A stretch of 64,000 nucleotides of DNA from Lentisphaerota bacterium (GTDB lineage: Bacteria; Verrucomicrobiota; Lentisphaeria; Victivallales; Victivallaceae). Numbering within the stretch: the stretch's first letter is position 1; each line of letters starts with the position of its first letter. Shown piece after piece: positions 26,467 through 34,996 of this stretch. The stretch spans positions 1 through 64,000 of the forward strand of contig SUWE01000006.1 of the NCBI GenBank assembly GCA_015061615.1. Direction: 5' to 3'. A program made the position numbers and the translations under genes. The notes under the pieces were generated by a model that was not told where the DNA came from, made no database searches, and saw nothing but the letters and a program-made list of their open reading frames with translations.

Positions 26467-27436
26467 AATCAGCTCCGGTTCTTTCCTCAAACTGCCCGAA
26501 GGCACGGAATTTATTGTAGCGTTTATCTTTCAACTCCTCACCGGATAAAGCGCAGAGTTCATCGAGATTTTTCTGAAGTACCTCTCCCAGAAGCCGCGCC
26601 GCTTCATCATGATCGGTGTGCGCTCCGCCGAGCGGTTCGGGAACGATTCCGTCAGCGATGCCGAGTTCCTGAAGTTTCGCCGCAGTAAGTTTGAGAGCAT
26701 CGGCGGACTGGGGGGCAAATTTGCGGTCTTTCCACAAAATCGCCGCACATCCTTCAGGAGTGATGACGGAGTAATAGGCATTTTCCATGATGAGGATACG
26801 GTTGCCGACACCCAGACCGATGGCGCCGCCGGAACCGCCTTCACCGATGATGATGGAAATCACCGGAACAGTGAGATTGAACATTTCACGCAGATTGACG
26901 GCGATGGCTTCGGCGATATGACGCTCTTCACTGCCGACACCGGGATATGCTCCCGGGGTATCGACAAAGGTCACCACCGGGATCTGCGCCTGATTGGCAA
27001 GACGCATCAGACGGAGCGCTTTGCGGTAGCCTTCGGGCTGGGGCCAGCCGAAGTTGCGGAAAACGTTTTCCTTCATATCCCTGCCCTTCTGGGTGCCGAT
27101 GACCATGATCTTGCGGCCGTTGAAGGTGGCAGGACCGCCGATGATCGCTTTATCGTCACTGAAACGGCGGTCGCCGGAAAGTTCCATAAAGTCCGGACAG
27201 AGCCGTTTGATGTAGTCCAGCGTGTAGGGGCGCGCCGGATGGCGGGATATCTGCACCTTCTGCCACGGGGTCAGATTGGCATAGACATTTTTGCGGGTGA
27301 TCTCCATTTTTTCCTGCAACGCCCTGATCTCATCGGAAACGTCGATACCGCTGGCAGCAGAAAACTTCTGAAGTTCACTTATCTTCTTTTGCAGTTCCGC
27401 CACAGGCGCTTCAAATTCAAGCATTACTTCCGCCAT
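26459..27436 (-). CDS. accA: Acetyl-CoA carboxylase carboxyltransferase subunit alpha
   Basis: The 325-aa product has the full AccA sequence: N-terminal coiled coil (about 10-50), ELSGDRRFSDDKAIIGG, FGWPQPEGYRKALRLM, VVTFVDTPGAYPGVGSEERH, the oxyanion-type GEGGSGGAIGLGVGN and a helical C-terminus. With AccD it transfers carboxyl from biotin to acetyl-CoA, the first step of fatty acid synthesis. accD, accB and accC are not in the window. ATG at 27436 is preferred over a TTG three codons upstream. Its stop overlaps the GNAT start. Confidence 0.96.
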   Translation of the reverse strand: MAEVMLEFEAPVAELQKKISELQKFSAASGIDVSDEIRALQEKMEITRKNVYANLTPWQKVQISRHPARPYTLDYIKRLCPDFMELSGDRRFSDDKAIIGGPATFNGRKIMVIGTQKGRDMKENVFRNFGWPQPEGYRKALRLMRLANQAQIPVVTFVDTPGAYPGVGSEERHIAEAIAVNLREMFNLTVPVISIIIGEGGSGGAIGLGVGNRILIMENAYYSVITPEGCAAILWKDRKFAPQSADALKLTAAKLQELGIADGIVPEPLGGAHTDHDEAARLLGEVLQKNLDELCALSGEELKDKRYNKFRAFGQFEERTGADCE

Positions 27437-27473
27437 AAAAACCAACTTTCTGTAAACTGTAAGTTACTGTAAA

Positions 27474-28522
27474 TTACTCAACTATTTTGACCGGAGTCTT
27501 TTCCGGAACAAGCAGATAAAGCAGCTCCATATCCTGATTGTGCAGGACGATACCGCCGGAGTTCACCGATTTTTCCACCGCCGGAGCATCCCCCTGACCG
27601 TGGATGCAAATACGCAGACGGGCATTGGGCGAAGCCGGACGGGCAAGTGTCAGAAGTCCTTCGCCGTAAGGATTGCCTTCGGTTCCGGCGGGGAACTTTC
27701 TGCCGAGATTATCAATGTAACCGGCTCGGAGTAACGGCGCAAAATCATAAGATTATCATCCGGAACTCCCGCCTTCATCCGGCAGGGGAAAAGGGCAAAC
27801 GGAATTGCCTGACCGTTGAGAACGCGCTCAAGGAGCAGTTCCGCCTTTTTACGGCTGACGGTGATCTGCCACTTTTCCGCCTTGAGAAAGTGGATCTTCT
27901 GCCCGATGCGGATAGTGTCGGCATTGGTGATACCGTTGGCACGTTTAAGAAATTGCAAAGTAGTGTTGTTCCGGCGGGCGATACGTTCAAGGGAATCCCC
28001 GGCAACGACAGTGTGGACTCCGGTATCCCGGCTCTTTTTCCAGCTGCCGTTTTGCAGGGAGCTGCGGAAAGCATCGGTGATTTTCAAAAGTTCCGAAGAA
28101 GCCGGATCATATTTGGCACTTCCGCCGGAAACAACGGCAGGCTCATCACCTTTCTGAGCAGTGCCGTTTTCTTCAGCTTTATCTTTGGTATCTCTTTCTG
28201 CCGGAGTATCAGCTGTCTGCGGAGCATCAGGAGTTTTTTCCTTGTCATTTTCCGGCTTGACAGGATTTTTTTCAGTTCCGCCAGATGGAGCAGAGGGGTC
28301 ATCCTTTTTTTCCGGAGCATTTTCCCCCGGTTCAGCCGGAGCAGGTGCGGGAGGCTGAACTGCCGGAGCTTTTTCCGGATCATTTTTGGGAAGAATGAAG
28401 TAGATCACTGCGGCAGTCACCGCTGCAACCAGACAGAAAAGCAGAATGATACGGACAGCTTTGCCGCCATCTTTACGGGAATATTTTACTTCGCGTTCCA
28501 CATCAAAGTTGAATTTTGCCAT
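27474..28522 (-). pseudogene. LysM plus YkuD-like L,D-transpeptidase protein, frameshifted
   Basis: Reading from 28522: a short cytoplasmic part, one membrane helix (about 30-47), a Pro/Glu/Lys-rich linker, then a LysM domain (about 170-215; HTVVAGDSLERIARRNNTTL). A YkuD-like beginning (KAELLLERVLNGQAIPFALF) follows. The frame then closes at 27650. The neighbouring frame continues from about 27725 to a stop at 27474 with the rest of a YkuD domain: NPYGEGLLTLARPASP, RICIHGQG, NSGGIVLHNQDMELLYLLVP, TPVKIVE. One missing base near 27718-27730 would explain it. In the restored domain the usual SxGCxR reads NSGGIV, so the catalytic Cys is Gly and the Arg is Val. It is probably a peptidoglycan-binding envelope protein without transpeptidase activity, or an assembly error plus a divergent domain. 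Confidence 0.75.
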
Positions 28523-28570
28523 AATCGCTTTCCTGTCAGGTACACTCTTTATGAGATTTTAATATTATAT

Positions 28571-28599
28571 AATATAGCCTGAGAAACTGTTTTTTTCAA
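28571..28599 (-). promoter_or_regulatory. Putative promoter of LysM-accA-rarA operon
   Basis: Minus strand TTGAAA (28599-28594), 17 bp, TATATT (28576-28571), 49 bp before the LysM start. It is back-to-back with the tsaD promoter. Confidence 0.65.
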
Positions 28600-28606
28600 G
28601 TCTTTG

Positions 28607-28635
28607 TTGCTATTTAAGCACTTTGATGTTATATT
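28607..28635 (+). promoter_or_regulatory. Putative tsaD promoter
   Basis: TTGCTA (28607-28612), 17 bp, TATATT (28630-28635), 40 bp before the tsaD ATG. Confidence 0.55.
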
Positions 28636-28674
28636 AAGGTGAAGACATGATAACTTATCAACGGAGAATTGCAA

Positions 28675-29751
28675 ATGAGTTTGATACTGAGTATAGAAAG
28701 CAGCTGTGACGAAACCGCCGCCGCGATAGTTGAAGACGGCAGCAAAGTTCTTGCCAGCGTGGTGGCATCACAGATAGCCAAACATGCTCCGCACGGCGGA
28801 GTCGTTCCGGAACTGGCGGCGCGCGAACACCTTAAAGCGGTGATCCCCGTCACCGAAGGGGCGCTGAAAGAAGCCGGAGTCACCCTCAAAGATATCAGCG
28901 CCGTTGCCGTCACCCAGGGCCCCGGATTGATTCCGGCTCTGCTTGTGGGAATGAATTTTGCCAAAGGTCTTGCTCAAGCGAACAAACTGCCGCTCATCGG
29001 CATAAATCACTTTCTTGCCCATATTTACGGAGCATTTCTTGATGGAGACCTTGAGGTTTTGAAAAATCCCGATACCTATCCGATGCTTGCACTGGTGGTT
29101 TCCGGCGGACACACCTCGCTTCTGCTCGTGGACAAGGATGGTTCGGCACGTCAGCTGGGCTGTACCATCGACGATGCCGCCGGTGAAGCTCTGGATAAAG
29201 GGGCAAAACTGCTCGGCTTGGGTTATCCCGGCGGACCAGTCATGCAGAAAACCGCCGAAAACGGCGATCCGGAAAAGTTCGACTTCCCCCGTCCGCTTAC
29301 CGGAGGAGCAGGCAGAGCGTTATCGCCGGAAAATCTCTACAACTTCAGTTTCAGCGGTATAAAAACCGCGCTTTTGTACCATGTCCGCAAAGCTCAGGAA
29401 GCTGACTGCTGTGATGCCCAATGGCTTGCAGACACTGCGGCAAGTTTCCAGAGAGCCGTTGTAGATGTGCTTGTGCGAAAGACACTTACTGTTTTGAAAA
29501 ACTATCCGGTAAAAACCGTTGTCGTCGCCGGCGGAGTCGCCTGCAATGCCGAATTGCGCCGGATGATGGCAGAACGTCTGCCCAAACGGATCACCCTGAA
29601 AATAGCACCGCCCAAATACTGTACCGACAACGCCGCAATGGTCGGCGGAATCGCATGGCACGCATTCAATAAACAGGAATTTTCCGGATTGAATATGGAT
29701 GCCTTCGCCAGACTGCCCCGAATCGTCTCAGTTCCCTTCGTCGGAAAATAA
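28675..29751 (+). CDS. tsaD: tRNA N6-adenosine threonylcarbamoyltransferase
   Basis: The 358-aa product has the TsaD/Kae1 landmarks: ILSIESSCDETAAAIV at the start, GGVVPELAAREHLKAV, VTQGPGLIPALLVG, the metal-binding INHFLAHIYG, VVSGGHTSLLLV, DDAAGEALDKGAKLLGLGYP and VAGGVACNAELR. It joins threonylcarbamoyl to A37 of ANN-reading tRNAs in the cytoplasm, with TsaB and TsaE, which are not in the window. The ATG at 28675 has GGAG upstream; a TTG two codons earlier is less likely. Confidence 0.97.
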   Translation: MSLILSIESSCDETAAAIVEDGSKVLASVVASQIAKHAPHGGVVPELAAREHLKAVIPVTEGALKEAGVTLKDISAVAVTQGPGLIPALLVGMNFAKGLAQANKLPLIGINHFLAHIYGAFLDGDLEVLKNPDTYPMLALVVSGGHTSLLLVDKDGSARQLGCTIDDAAGEALDKGAKLLGLGYPGGPVMQKTAENGDPEKFDFPRPLTGGAGRALSPENLYNFSFSGIKTALLYHVRKAQEADCCDAQWLADTAASFQRAVVDVLVRKTLTVLKNYPVKTVVVAGGVACNAELRRMMAERLPKRITLKIAPPKYCTDNAAMVGGIAWHAFNKQEFSGLNMDAFARLPRIVSVPFVGK

Positions 29752-29773
29752 AAAAGCGGTGCGTCAGCACCGC
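29749..29773 (-). terminator. Terminator-like hairpin at tsaD 3' end
   Basis: GCGGTGC/GCACCGC stem with a GTCA loop. On the minus strand a T-rich run follows that reaches into the tsaD stop codon. It is the third of three such hairpins between tsaD and the creatininase gene. Confidence 0.6.
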
Positions 29774-29776
29774 AAA

Positions 29777-30011
29777 GGGGTACGGGGGCGGCGGGCTGCG
29801 CCCGAGTGAAGTGCAGCAAAGCTGCGTGAAGTGTTGCTGCGCAACTGTGAAGTTTTTTTGCCTTGCGGCAAAAGTGAAGTGCTTGCTCACGCAAGTAAGG
29901 ATGTGTAAAATAAAAAAATAAAAAAACGGTGCGACAGCACCGTAAAGGGCGGTGCAAACCGCCCGCCGGAGTCGAATCACCCAAAAGTTACGATGAAGGC
30001 AGTATGAGGCA
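29777..30011 (+). repeat. 235-bp duplicated block, copy 1, with GTGAAGT-punctuated hairpins
   Basis: Nearly identical to 30176-30410 (offset 399 bp). It holds five hairpins: CGGGC/GCCCG, GCAGC/GCTGC, GTTGC/GCAAC, TTTTGCC/GGCAAAA and CTTGC/GCAAG. GTGAAGT separates each from the next. After these come a terminator hairpin (29926-29943) and a second hairpin GGGCGG/CCGCCC. No coding gene is supported. Confidence 0.88.
29911..29943 (-). terminator. Terminator-like hairpin in duplicated block, copy 1
   Basis: ACGGTGC/GCACCGT stem, GACA loop. On the minus strand it is followed by a long T-rich run. An identical one lies at 30310-30342. Both could stop transcripts leaving the creatininase gene. Confidence 0.7.
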
Positions 30012-30050
30012 AGGTGCGGGTTTTGCGCCGGAGCAGGCGAAGGAGTGTAC

Positions 30051-30178
30051 GACTGTACTCGACTGAGCCGGCGACAAGCAAGGCGCGCAGATTGCCCATA
30101 ATGCCGAATCGGGCGACTGTACTCGACTGAGCCGGCGACAAGCAAGGCGCGCAGATTGCCCATAATGCCGAATCGGGG
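30051..30178 (+). repeat. 64-bp tandem repeat, two units, dispersed-repeat family
   Basis: Two head-to-tail units start GACTGTACTCGACTGAGCCG and end ATGCCGAATCGGG. A third unit (one base shorter) is at 30445-30507 and a partial one at about 30404-30444. The sequence upstream of unit 1 and unit 1 itself resemble the middle of the long copy at 7142-7401. Confidence 0.88.
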
Positions 30179-30410
30179 GTACGGGGGCGGCGGGCTGCGC
30201 CCGAGTGAAGTGCAGCAAAGCTGCGTGAAGTGTTGCTGCGCAACTGTGAAGTTTTTTTGCCTTGCGGCAAAAGTGAAGTGCTTGCTCACGCAAGTAAGGA
30301 TGTGTAAAATAAAAAAATAAAAAAACGGTGCGACAGCACCGTAAAGGGCGGTGCAAACCGCCCGCCGGAGGCGAATCACCCAAAAGCTCCGATGAAGGCA
30401 GTATGAAGCA
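30176..30410 (+). repeat. 235-bp duplicated block, copy 2
   Basis: Second copy of 29777-30011, with the same hairpins and GTGAAGT separators. Differences are clustered near its end (for example 30370-30391). Confidence 0.88.
30310..30342 (-). terminator. Terminator-like hairpin in duplicated block, copy 2
   Basis: Copy of the hairpin at 29911-29943. It is the first terminator met by transcripts leaving the creatininase gene on the minus strand, about 170 bp past its stop codon. Confidence 0.7.
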
Positions 30411-30444
30411 AGGCGCGCAGATTGCCCATAATGCCGAATCGGGT

Positions 30445-30507
30445 GACTGTACTCGACTGAGCCGGCGACAAGCAAGCGCGCAGATTGCCCATAATGCCGA
30501 ATCGGGG
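30445..30507 (+). repeat. 64-bp repeat unit abutting the creatininase stop codon
   Basis: A 63-bp copy of the GACTGTACTCGACTG unit, one base shorter than its relatives at 30051-30178. It ends two bases before the creatininase stop codon. The gene's C-terminus is not encoded by the repeat. Confidence 0.85.
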
Positions 30508-30509
30508 GG

Positions 30510-31361
30510 TTATATGGCGCGGATTTTCAGGTGTGCGTTGTCCTCGTGGATGATGCGTTTACCGGTTTTGCGCGCTTCATCAGCATCCGCAATGGCTTTT
30601 TGAATTGCGGGAACAGCATTTTCCAGAAATTCCGCTTCGATTTTCTTTCCGGTTTCGGCACATGCGCGTTCCGGATACCCCATCACGCCGACTTTGACAT
30701 CCTCGCGCTGAGAGGTTTGAATGATTTCCTGTTTAAGGTTGGTGAAAGATTCACGCAGCTGGAAGCTGTCGGGGTCTTTGCGCAGACGGGCGGCGACTTC
30801 CGGTTCATCCATAACGATCTCATCACGGACGACTTCGGGCGACCAGTGGAGCAGAAGCGAAGTTTCAGCATCGGACGCGTGATAATCCTGTTCATCAAAG
30901 AGTTTTGTCCATGTGGGAGAGAAATCCCAGAGCTGGGTCAGAAGAATGAGGGTATCGCGCAAAGCGGGGTTGAGCCATTTGAGAATACGCAGAGACTCCT
31001 TGAGGTGAAGCAGACTTTCACTGCCGCCGTGACCGGGCAGAATGATAATGTTGCGGAATCCCTGAAGCACGAGGGACTCGATGATTTCACCGACGAGGTT
31101 GGCGAAGGTGTTGGGTTTGACGTTGATAGTTCCCTGAAGCATACCGCCGCTGAAGGTGTAGTTGAGAACGGGGGCGCAGATACAGCCGAGCTTTTCGGCA
31201 AGTGCTTTGGAGCAGAATTCGGCATTGCGGATATCGGTATCCAGCGGCAGGTGGAATCCATGCTGTTCACAGAGGGCATAGGGAAGGATGATGGTCTGAT
31301 TGGTCTTGAGGTACTCCTGCAATTCACGGACAGTGAGATCCTGCATACGGTAGTGTTTCAT
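30510..31361 (-). CDS. Creatininase-family amidohydrolase
   Basis: The 283-aa product contains the family's metal-site motifs: ALCEQHGFHLPLDTDIRNAE (Glu, His, Asp), LPGHGGSESLL and HASDAETSLLL (His, Asp, Glu). The order and spacing fit creatininase and the related formamide hydrolases. The true substrate is unknown; the family includes creatininase, FAPy deformylase and MftE-like peptidases. The start at 31361 has GGAGAAA upstream; a longer reading to 31403 adds 14 residues without a site. It is transcribed alone, toward the repeat block. Confidence 0.87.
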   Translation of the reverse strand: MKHYRMQDLTVRELQEYLKTNQTIILPYALCEQHGFHLPLDTDIRNAEFCSKALAEKLGCICAPVLNYTFSGGMLQGTINVKPNTFANLVGEIIESLVLQGFRNIIILPGHGGSESLLHLKESLRILKWLNPALRDTLILLTQLWDFSPTWTKLFDEQDYHASDAETSLLLHWSPEVVRDEIVMDEPEVAARLRKDPDSFQLRESFTNLKQEIIQTSQREDVKVGVMGYPERACAETGKKIEAEFLENAVPAIQKAIADADEARKTGKRIIHEDNAHLKIRAI

Positions 31362-31492
31362 GATAGATTTCTCCAAAAGTTCGGGTTTGACATGTAACTT
31401 CAACTAATATACCCCGGAAACAGGAATAAGTCAAGTAAAAAGCGGCAAAGAAGTGTTACGGCAGGTCGTGCTGAAAATTTTTCAAAATTCAC

Positions 31493-31521
31493 TTGCAATC
31501 CGCTGTATAATGTATTATATT
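31493..31521 (+). promoter_or_regulatory. Putative ftsK promoter
   Basis: TTGCAA (31493-31498), 17 bp, TATATT (31516-31521), 39 bp before the TTG start. A TATAAT inside the spacer lacks a -35 at the right distance. Confidence 0.55.
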
Positions 31522-31559
31522 TTATCTGAATAATAATACCGCACAAAGGAGCATATATT

Positions 31560-34205
31560 TTGATCGTCAAAAATCAGCAAAAAGAAGCCGCACCGCCGGC
31601 AAAAATAAGTCTTCCGGGCTTGAAGGTCTTTCTCTGTATCGTGATGGTGCTTGCGGCACTGGCGATGATATCCCATTCACCGCAGGATTGGAACGTCCTC
31701 AACGGCGGACTTGACGCCCTTGTCCGGAACTGGATCGGACCGCTGGGCGCCGGAGTAAGCCACACACTGCTGCTGTTCTGCGGAATAGCCGCATATTTGT
31801 TTGTACTGCTGCTGTTGATCCGTTCACTGCGGATACTGTTGCCGGGCGCGGGCAGCATCCGGAATTTCACCGGCGGTTTCTGTCTGGTGATGTTCGGTTC
31901 GATGCTGCTGCTTGCCATTACGCCGGAAGCATTTGCGATAATCACCAACAATCTCGGTCTGGGTCACAGCGGTGAGCCGGCGAAGGCGCTTTCCGGCGGA
32001 CTTATCGGACAATTTTTTGCCGCACCGCAGATCAGTTCCGAACTTGCACCGGGGTGTCTGCGCGCATGGATAGGCACTGTGGGAACAATGATCGTCGGCT
32101 GGATAATCGTCACCATCGGCGGGGTGATACTTTATGTGTCGGACTGGCACGATATCATGCGCAAATTCATCGCACCTGCCGCCGCCGGAGCGGCGGAAGA
32201 GGCATCTCAGGGCTTGGCGAACTGGCGCAGCCGTCTTGCGGAAAAGCAACGTCGGAAAAAGGAAGCTGAAGCTCAGGATGAGGAAGATGATTATCCTGAA
32301 GAAGATAACGACGGGGGCGAACAGCAGGAACTTATTGAACTTGAAGAAGATGACGACGGGGACGAGGAGGAAGAACCTGTTGCCCCTCCGCCGCGTCCGG
32401 AAAGAAAAACACCTGTCGCCGCAGGCAGTAAGGATTTGAAATCGCGCCTTGCCGCCTTCATCCATGCGCAGGATGAGGCAAAAGATAATGATGCAGATGA
32501 AGAAGATGATGCAGATGATATTCCGGATGATACCCCCGATGCTCCTGCCGTATTCAATCTGCACAACATCGGCGCAGGGAACCGCAATGCGGCGGCAGAT
32601 ATGCCCTCATCCCCCTCCGTCCGTCCGGTGATGGAAACTCCGGAAGTCGGCAAACATGTCGTTCAGCAGGGCGAACAGATTCAGGGATGCCGCGGAAAAT
32701 TTGTTCTGCCGCTGGTCTCGATGCTGGCGCAGGGAACCAATGTCGTCGGAGAAAATTACGATGCCATTGAGTTGGCAAAGAGCAAGATACAGCAAACGCT
32801 GGAAAACTTCTCCATTCCCGGAAAAGTCACCGGTCATGTATCCGGTCCCCGCGTCACCCGTTATGAAATCACACTCGAACCGGGGGTGAATGTCAAGAAA
32901 GTTGAACAGATCCAGGAAAATATCAGCATGGAACTGGAAGCCCAGAGTATCCGTGTGCTTGCTCCGATACCGGGACGTTCAGTGGTCGGTATCGAAGTAT
33001 CGAACAGCAAACCTGAAGCGGTGTTCATGCGTTCGATAATGGAAAGCAGTGAGTGGGAATTTTCCAAAGCGGAAATCCCTCTGGCTCTGGGCAAAAACGT
33101 TTCCGGCAAACCGATCATTCTCGACCTTGCCAAAGCGCCGCACATGCTGGTCGCCGGAGCAACGGGTACTGGTAAAAGTGTGTGTTCCAACTCGATCATC
33201 ACCAGTTTGCTTTTCAAATTCGCCCCGGATGAACTGCGGTTGATAATGGTCGACCCGAAGATCGTGGAGTTTGAAGCGTACAAAACCCTGCCGCATCTGC
33301 TCACCCCGATAATCAACGATTCGGCGAAAGTCCCCATTGCGCTGCGCTGGGCGGCAAATGAGATGGATAACCGTTACCGGATACTGGCAAAAGCCGGAGT
33401 AAAAAAACTTTCAGAATTCAACAACCGTCCGCGCAGTCCGGAAGTGGAGTATGACGACGACGGCAATCCGATTCCCGAAAAAATGCCGTATCTGGTGATA
33501 ATTCTGGATGAGCTGGCGGACCTGATGATGACCGAAGCGAAAAAAGATGTTGAAACCAATATCGCCCGCATCGCCCAGAAGGGACGTGCCGCCGGTATCC
33601 ATATCATCGTTGCCACTCAGCGTCCGGATGCGAAGATCGTCACCGGTGTCATCAAAGCGAATTTGCCGACCCGTCTCTGCTTTCAGGTGCGCAGCTTGGT
33701 CGACAGCCGCGTGGTGCTGGATACGATGGGTGCGGAAAAACTGCTCGGCATGGGTGATATGCTTGCAATGACCCCCGCCAGCATGGAACTGGAGCGTGTC
33801 CAGGGTGCATGGGTGAAAGATGATGATATCAAAAGTGTGGTAAAATTCGTCTCCGATCAGGCGCCGCAGCGCTTCAACGATACCGTGCTGGCTGAAAATT
33901 CAGGCGATGATGATGATATGGATGAAGAGCTGGAAAAAATCGACCCTGAAGACCGGGCGGATATTGCCCCGGTGGTGCAGAAATATCTGCGTCCGGGTGA
34001 TGATGATACGATGAAACGGGCGCTTGAAGTGGTCGTACTTGACCGCAAAGCAAGCACAAGTTATCTTCAGCGGCGGTTGAAGATCGGCTACAACCGCGCG
34101 GCGGAGCTGATCGAGATCATGGAAGAACGCGGCATCGTCGGTCCCCCGTCGGGCAGCGGCAACAAACGCGATATTTTGATTTTTGATGGAATTGATATAG
34201 GATAA
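31560..34205 (+). CDS. ftsK: DNA translocase FtsK/SpoIIIE
   Basis: The 881-aa product has four membrane helices in the first 210 residues. A strongly acidic linker (about 235-340, long Asp/Glu runs) follows, then the motor: alpha domain near 400-480 and RecA-like beta domain with Walker A GATGTGKS near 535 and LVIILDELADLMM. The C-terminal winged-helix gamma domain (SYLQRRLKIGYNRAAELIE) reads DNA polarity motifs. FtsK pumps chromosome termini through the closing septum. The start is TTG at 31560, with AAAGGAG at suitable distance; no ATG lies near. The RodZ-like gene follows 10 bp later. Confidence 0.96.
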   Translation: MIVKNQQKEAAPPAKISLPGLKVFLCIVMVLAALAMISHSPQDWNVLNGGLDALVRNWIGPLGAGVSHTLLLFCGIAAYLFVLLLLIRSLRILLPGAGSIRNFTGGFCLVMFGSMLLLAITPEAFAIITNNLGLGHSGEPAKALSGGLIGQFFAAPQISSELAPGCLRAWIGTVGTMIVGWIIVTIGGVILYVSDWHDIMRKFIAPAAAGAAEEASQGLANWRSRLAEKQRRKKEAEAQDEEDDYPEEDNDGGEQQELIELEEDDDGDEEEEPVAPPPRPERKTPVAAGSKDLKSRLAAFIHAQDEAKDNDADEEDDADDIPDDTPDAPAVFNLHNIGAGNRNAAADMPSSPSVRPVMETPEVGKHVVQQGEQIQGCRGKFVLPLVSMLAQGTNVVGENYDAIELAKSKIQQTLENFSIPGKVTGHVSGPRVTRYEITLEPGVNVKKVEQIQENISMELEAQSIRVLAPIPGRSVVGIEVSNSKPEAVFMRSIMESSEWEFSKAEIPLALGKNVSGKPIILDLAKAPHMLVAGATGTGKSVCSNSIITSLLFKFAPDELRLIMVDPKIVEFEAYKTLPHLLTPIINDSAKVPIALRWAANEMDNRYRILAKAGVKKLSEFNNRPRSPEVEYDDDGNPIPEKMPYLVIILDELADLMMTEAKKDVETNIARIAQKGRAAGIHIIVATQRPDAKIVTGVIKANLPTRLCFQVRSLVDSRVVLDTMGAEKLLGMGDMLAMTPASMELERVQGAWVKDDDIKSVVKFVSDQAPQRFNDTVLAENSGDDDDMDEELEKIDPEDRADIAPVVQKYLRPGDDDTMKRALEVVVLDRKASTSYLQRRLKIGYNRAAELIEIMEERGIVGPPSGSGNKRDILIFDGIDIG

Positions 34206-34215
34206 GAGGTCTGAC

Positions 34216-34977
34216 ATGCTTGATTTTGGTACAGAAATGAATACCGGTGATACTCCGGATACCGGTGATCTTTTTGAAAATGATGGAGCCGCCGTTGCTC
34301 CGGCGGAAGAAAATGTAAAAACCGCCGGTCCTGCCGCCGCTCCGGCACACCGGGTGATAAAACCGCCGGTCCTGCCGCAGTACAGCCATCCGGATGAACC
34401 GGAAAAGAAAAAGAAACCTGCTCCTGCGGGATTGAAGGGCAGTCCCCATTTTCTCCACCTCAAACGGAAATCGGAAGAATTTTCCGATAAGGATAAAGTG
34501 GAAACGGCGCGTATATTGAAAGCGGCGCGCAGTGCCGCCGGATTGTCGCTCGAAGATGTGGAAAAAGCCACCCAGATCCGTCCCCACCACCTCACTGCAT
34601 TGGAAAGTGCCGACTTCGACTCCCTGCCCCGTCCGGTCTATGTGCTTGCGTATCTGCGCAAACTCTGTGAATTGTACGATGTGCCGGAAGATGAGGAAAA
34701 TATGCTCGTCCGTCCGTGGCGCAACATGCCCTGTGAACTGCCCGGAGATCTGAGTAAATCCATCCAGCCGGATACCGACAACGAACAGCGCAAAGTCCTT
34801 CATCAGCTTGAAGTGGCACTGCTTGCCCTCGGCGGTATCATCGTGCTTGGCATCGTGGTGCTGGTAGTGGTGCTGGTCGTTTCATACGTCAATAAAAACA
34901 ATGTTCCGCAGCTGACATTTGAAAACACCAAAATTCTGGAACTTCAGGAAAAACCGCGTTTGCAGATGCCGCAGTGA
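34216..34977 (+). CDS. RodZ-like HTH membrane protein
   Basis: The 253-aa product has a low-complexity Ala/Pro/Glu region (about 1-80) and a RodZ-type helix-turn-helix (about 95-165; ILKAARSAAGLSLEDVEKAT, LTALESADFDSLPRPVYVLA, YLRKLCELYDV). A membrane helix follows (about 200-225). It ends soon after the helix, so it lacks the large periplasmic domain of E. coli RodZ. RodZ links MreB to the cell-wall machinery. Its position after ftsK suggests a cell-shape or division role. AAGAGGT precedes the ATG. Confidence 0.85.
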   Translation: MLDFGTEMNTGDTPDTGDLFENDGAAVAPAEENVKTAGPAAAPAHRVIKPPVLPQYSHPDEPEKKKKPAPAGLKGSPHFLHLKRKSEEFSDKDKVETARILKAARSAAGLSLEDVEKATQIRPHHLTALESADFDSLPRPVYVLAYLRKLCELYDVPEDEENMLVRPWRNMPCELPGDLSKSIQPDTDNEQRKVLHQLEVALLALGGIIVLGIVVLVVVLVVSYVNKNNVPQLTFENTKILELQEKPRLQMPQ

Positions 34978-34996
34978 GCAGCCGGAGTAAATACAA

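Noticed and set aside
28560-28600. Possible thiamine riboswitch from CTGAGA near the LysM promoter
   Set aside because: Only the hexamer is present; the other conserved THI-box segments are missing and the genes are unrelated to thiamine.
29502-30475. Overlapping minus-strand open frames of 130-270 codons with internally repeated sequence
   Set aside because: They run across the end of tsaD and through the duplicated hairpin block. Their repeats simply mirror the DNA duplication, there are no ribosome sites, and the composition is unlike a folded protein.
30051-30507. Possible CRISPR array from regularly repeated 64-bp units
   Set aside because: Units are directly adjacent without unique spacers, belong to a dispersed intergenic family, and no cas genes are present.
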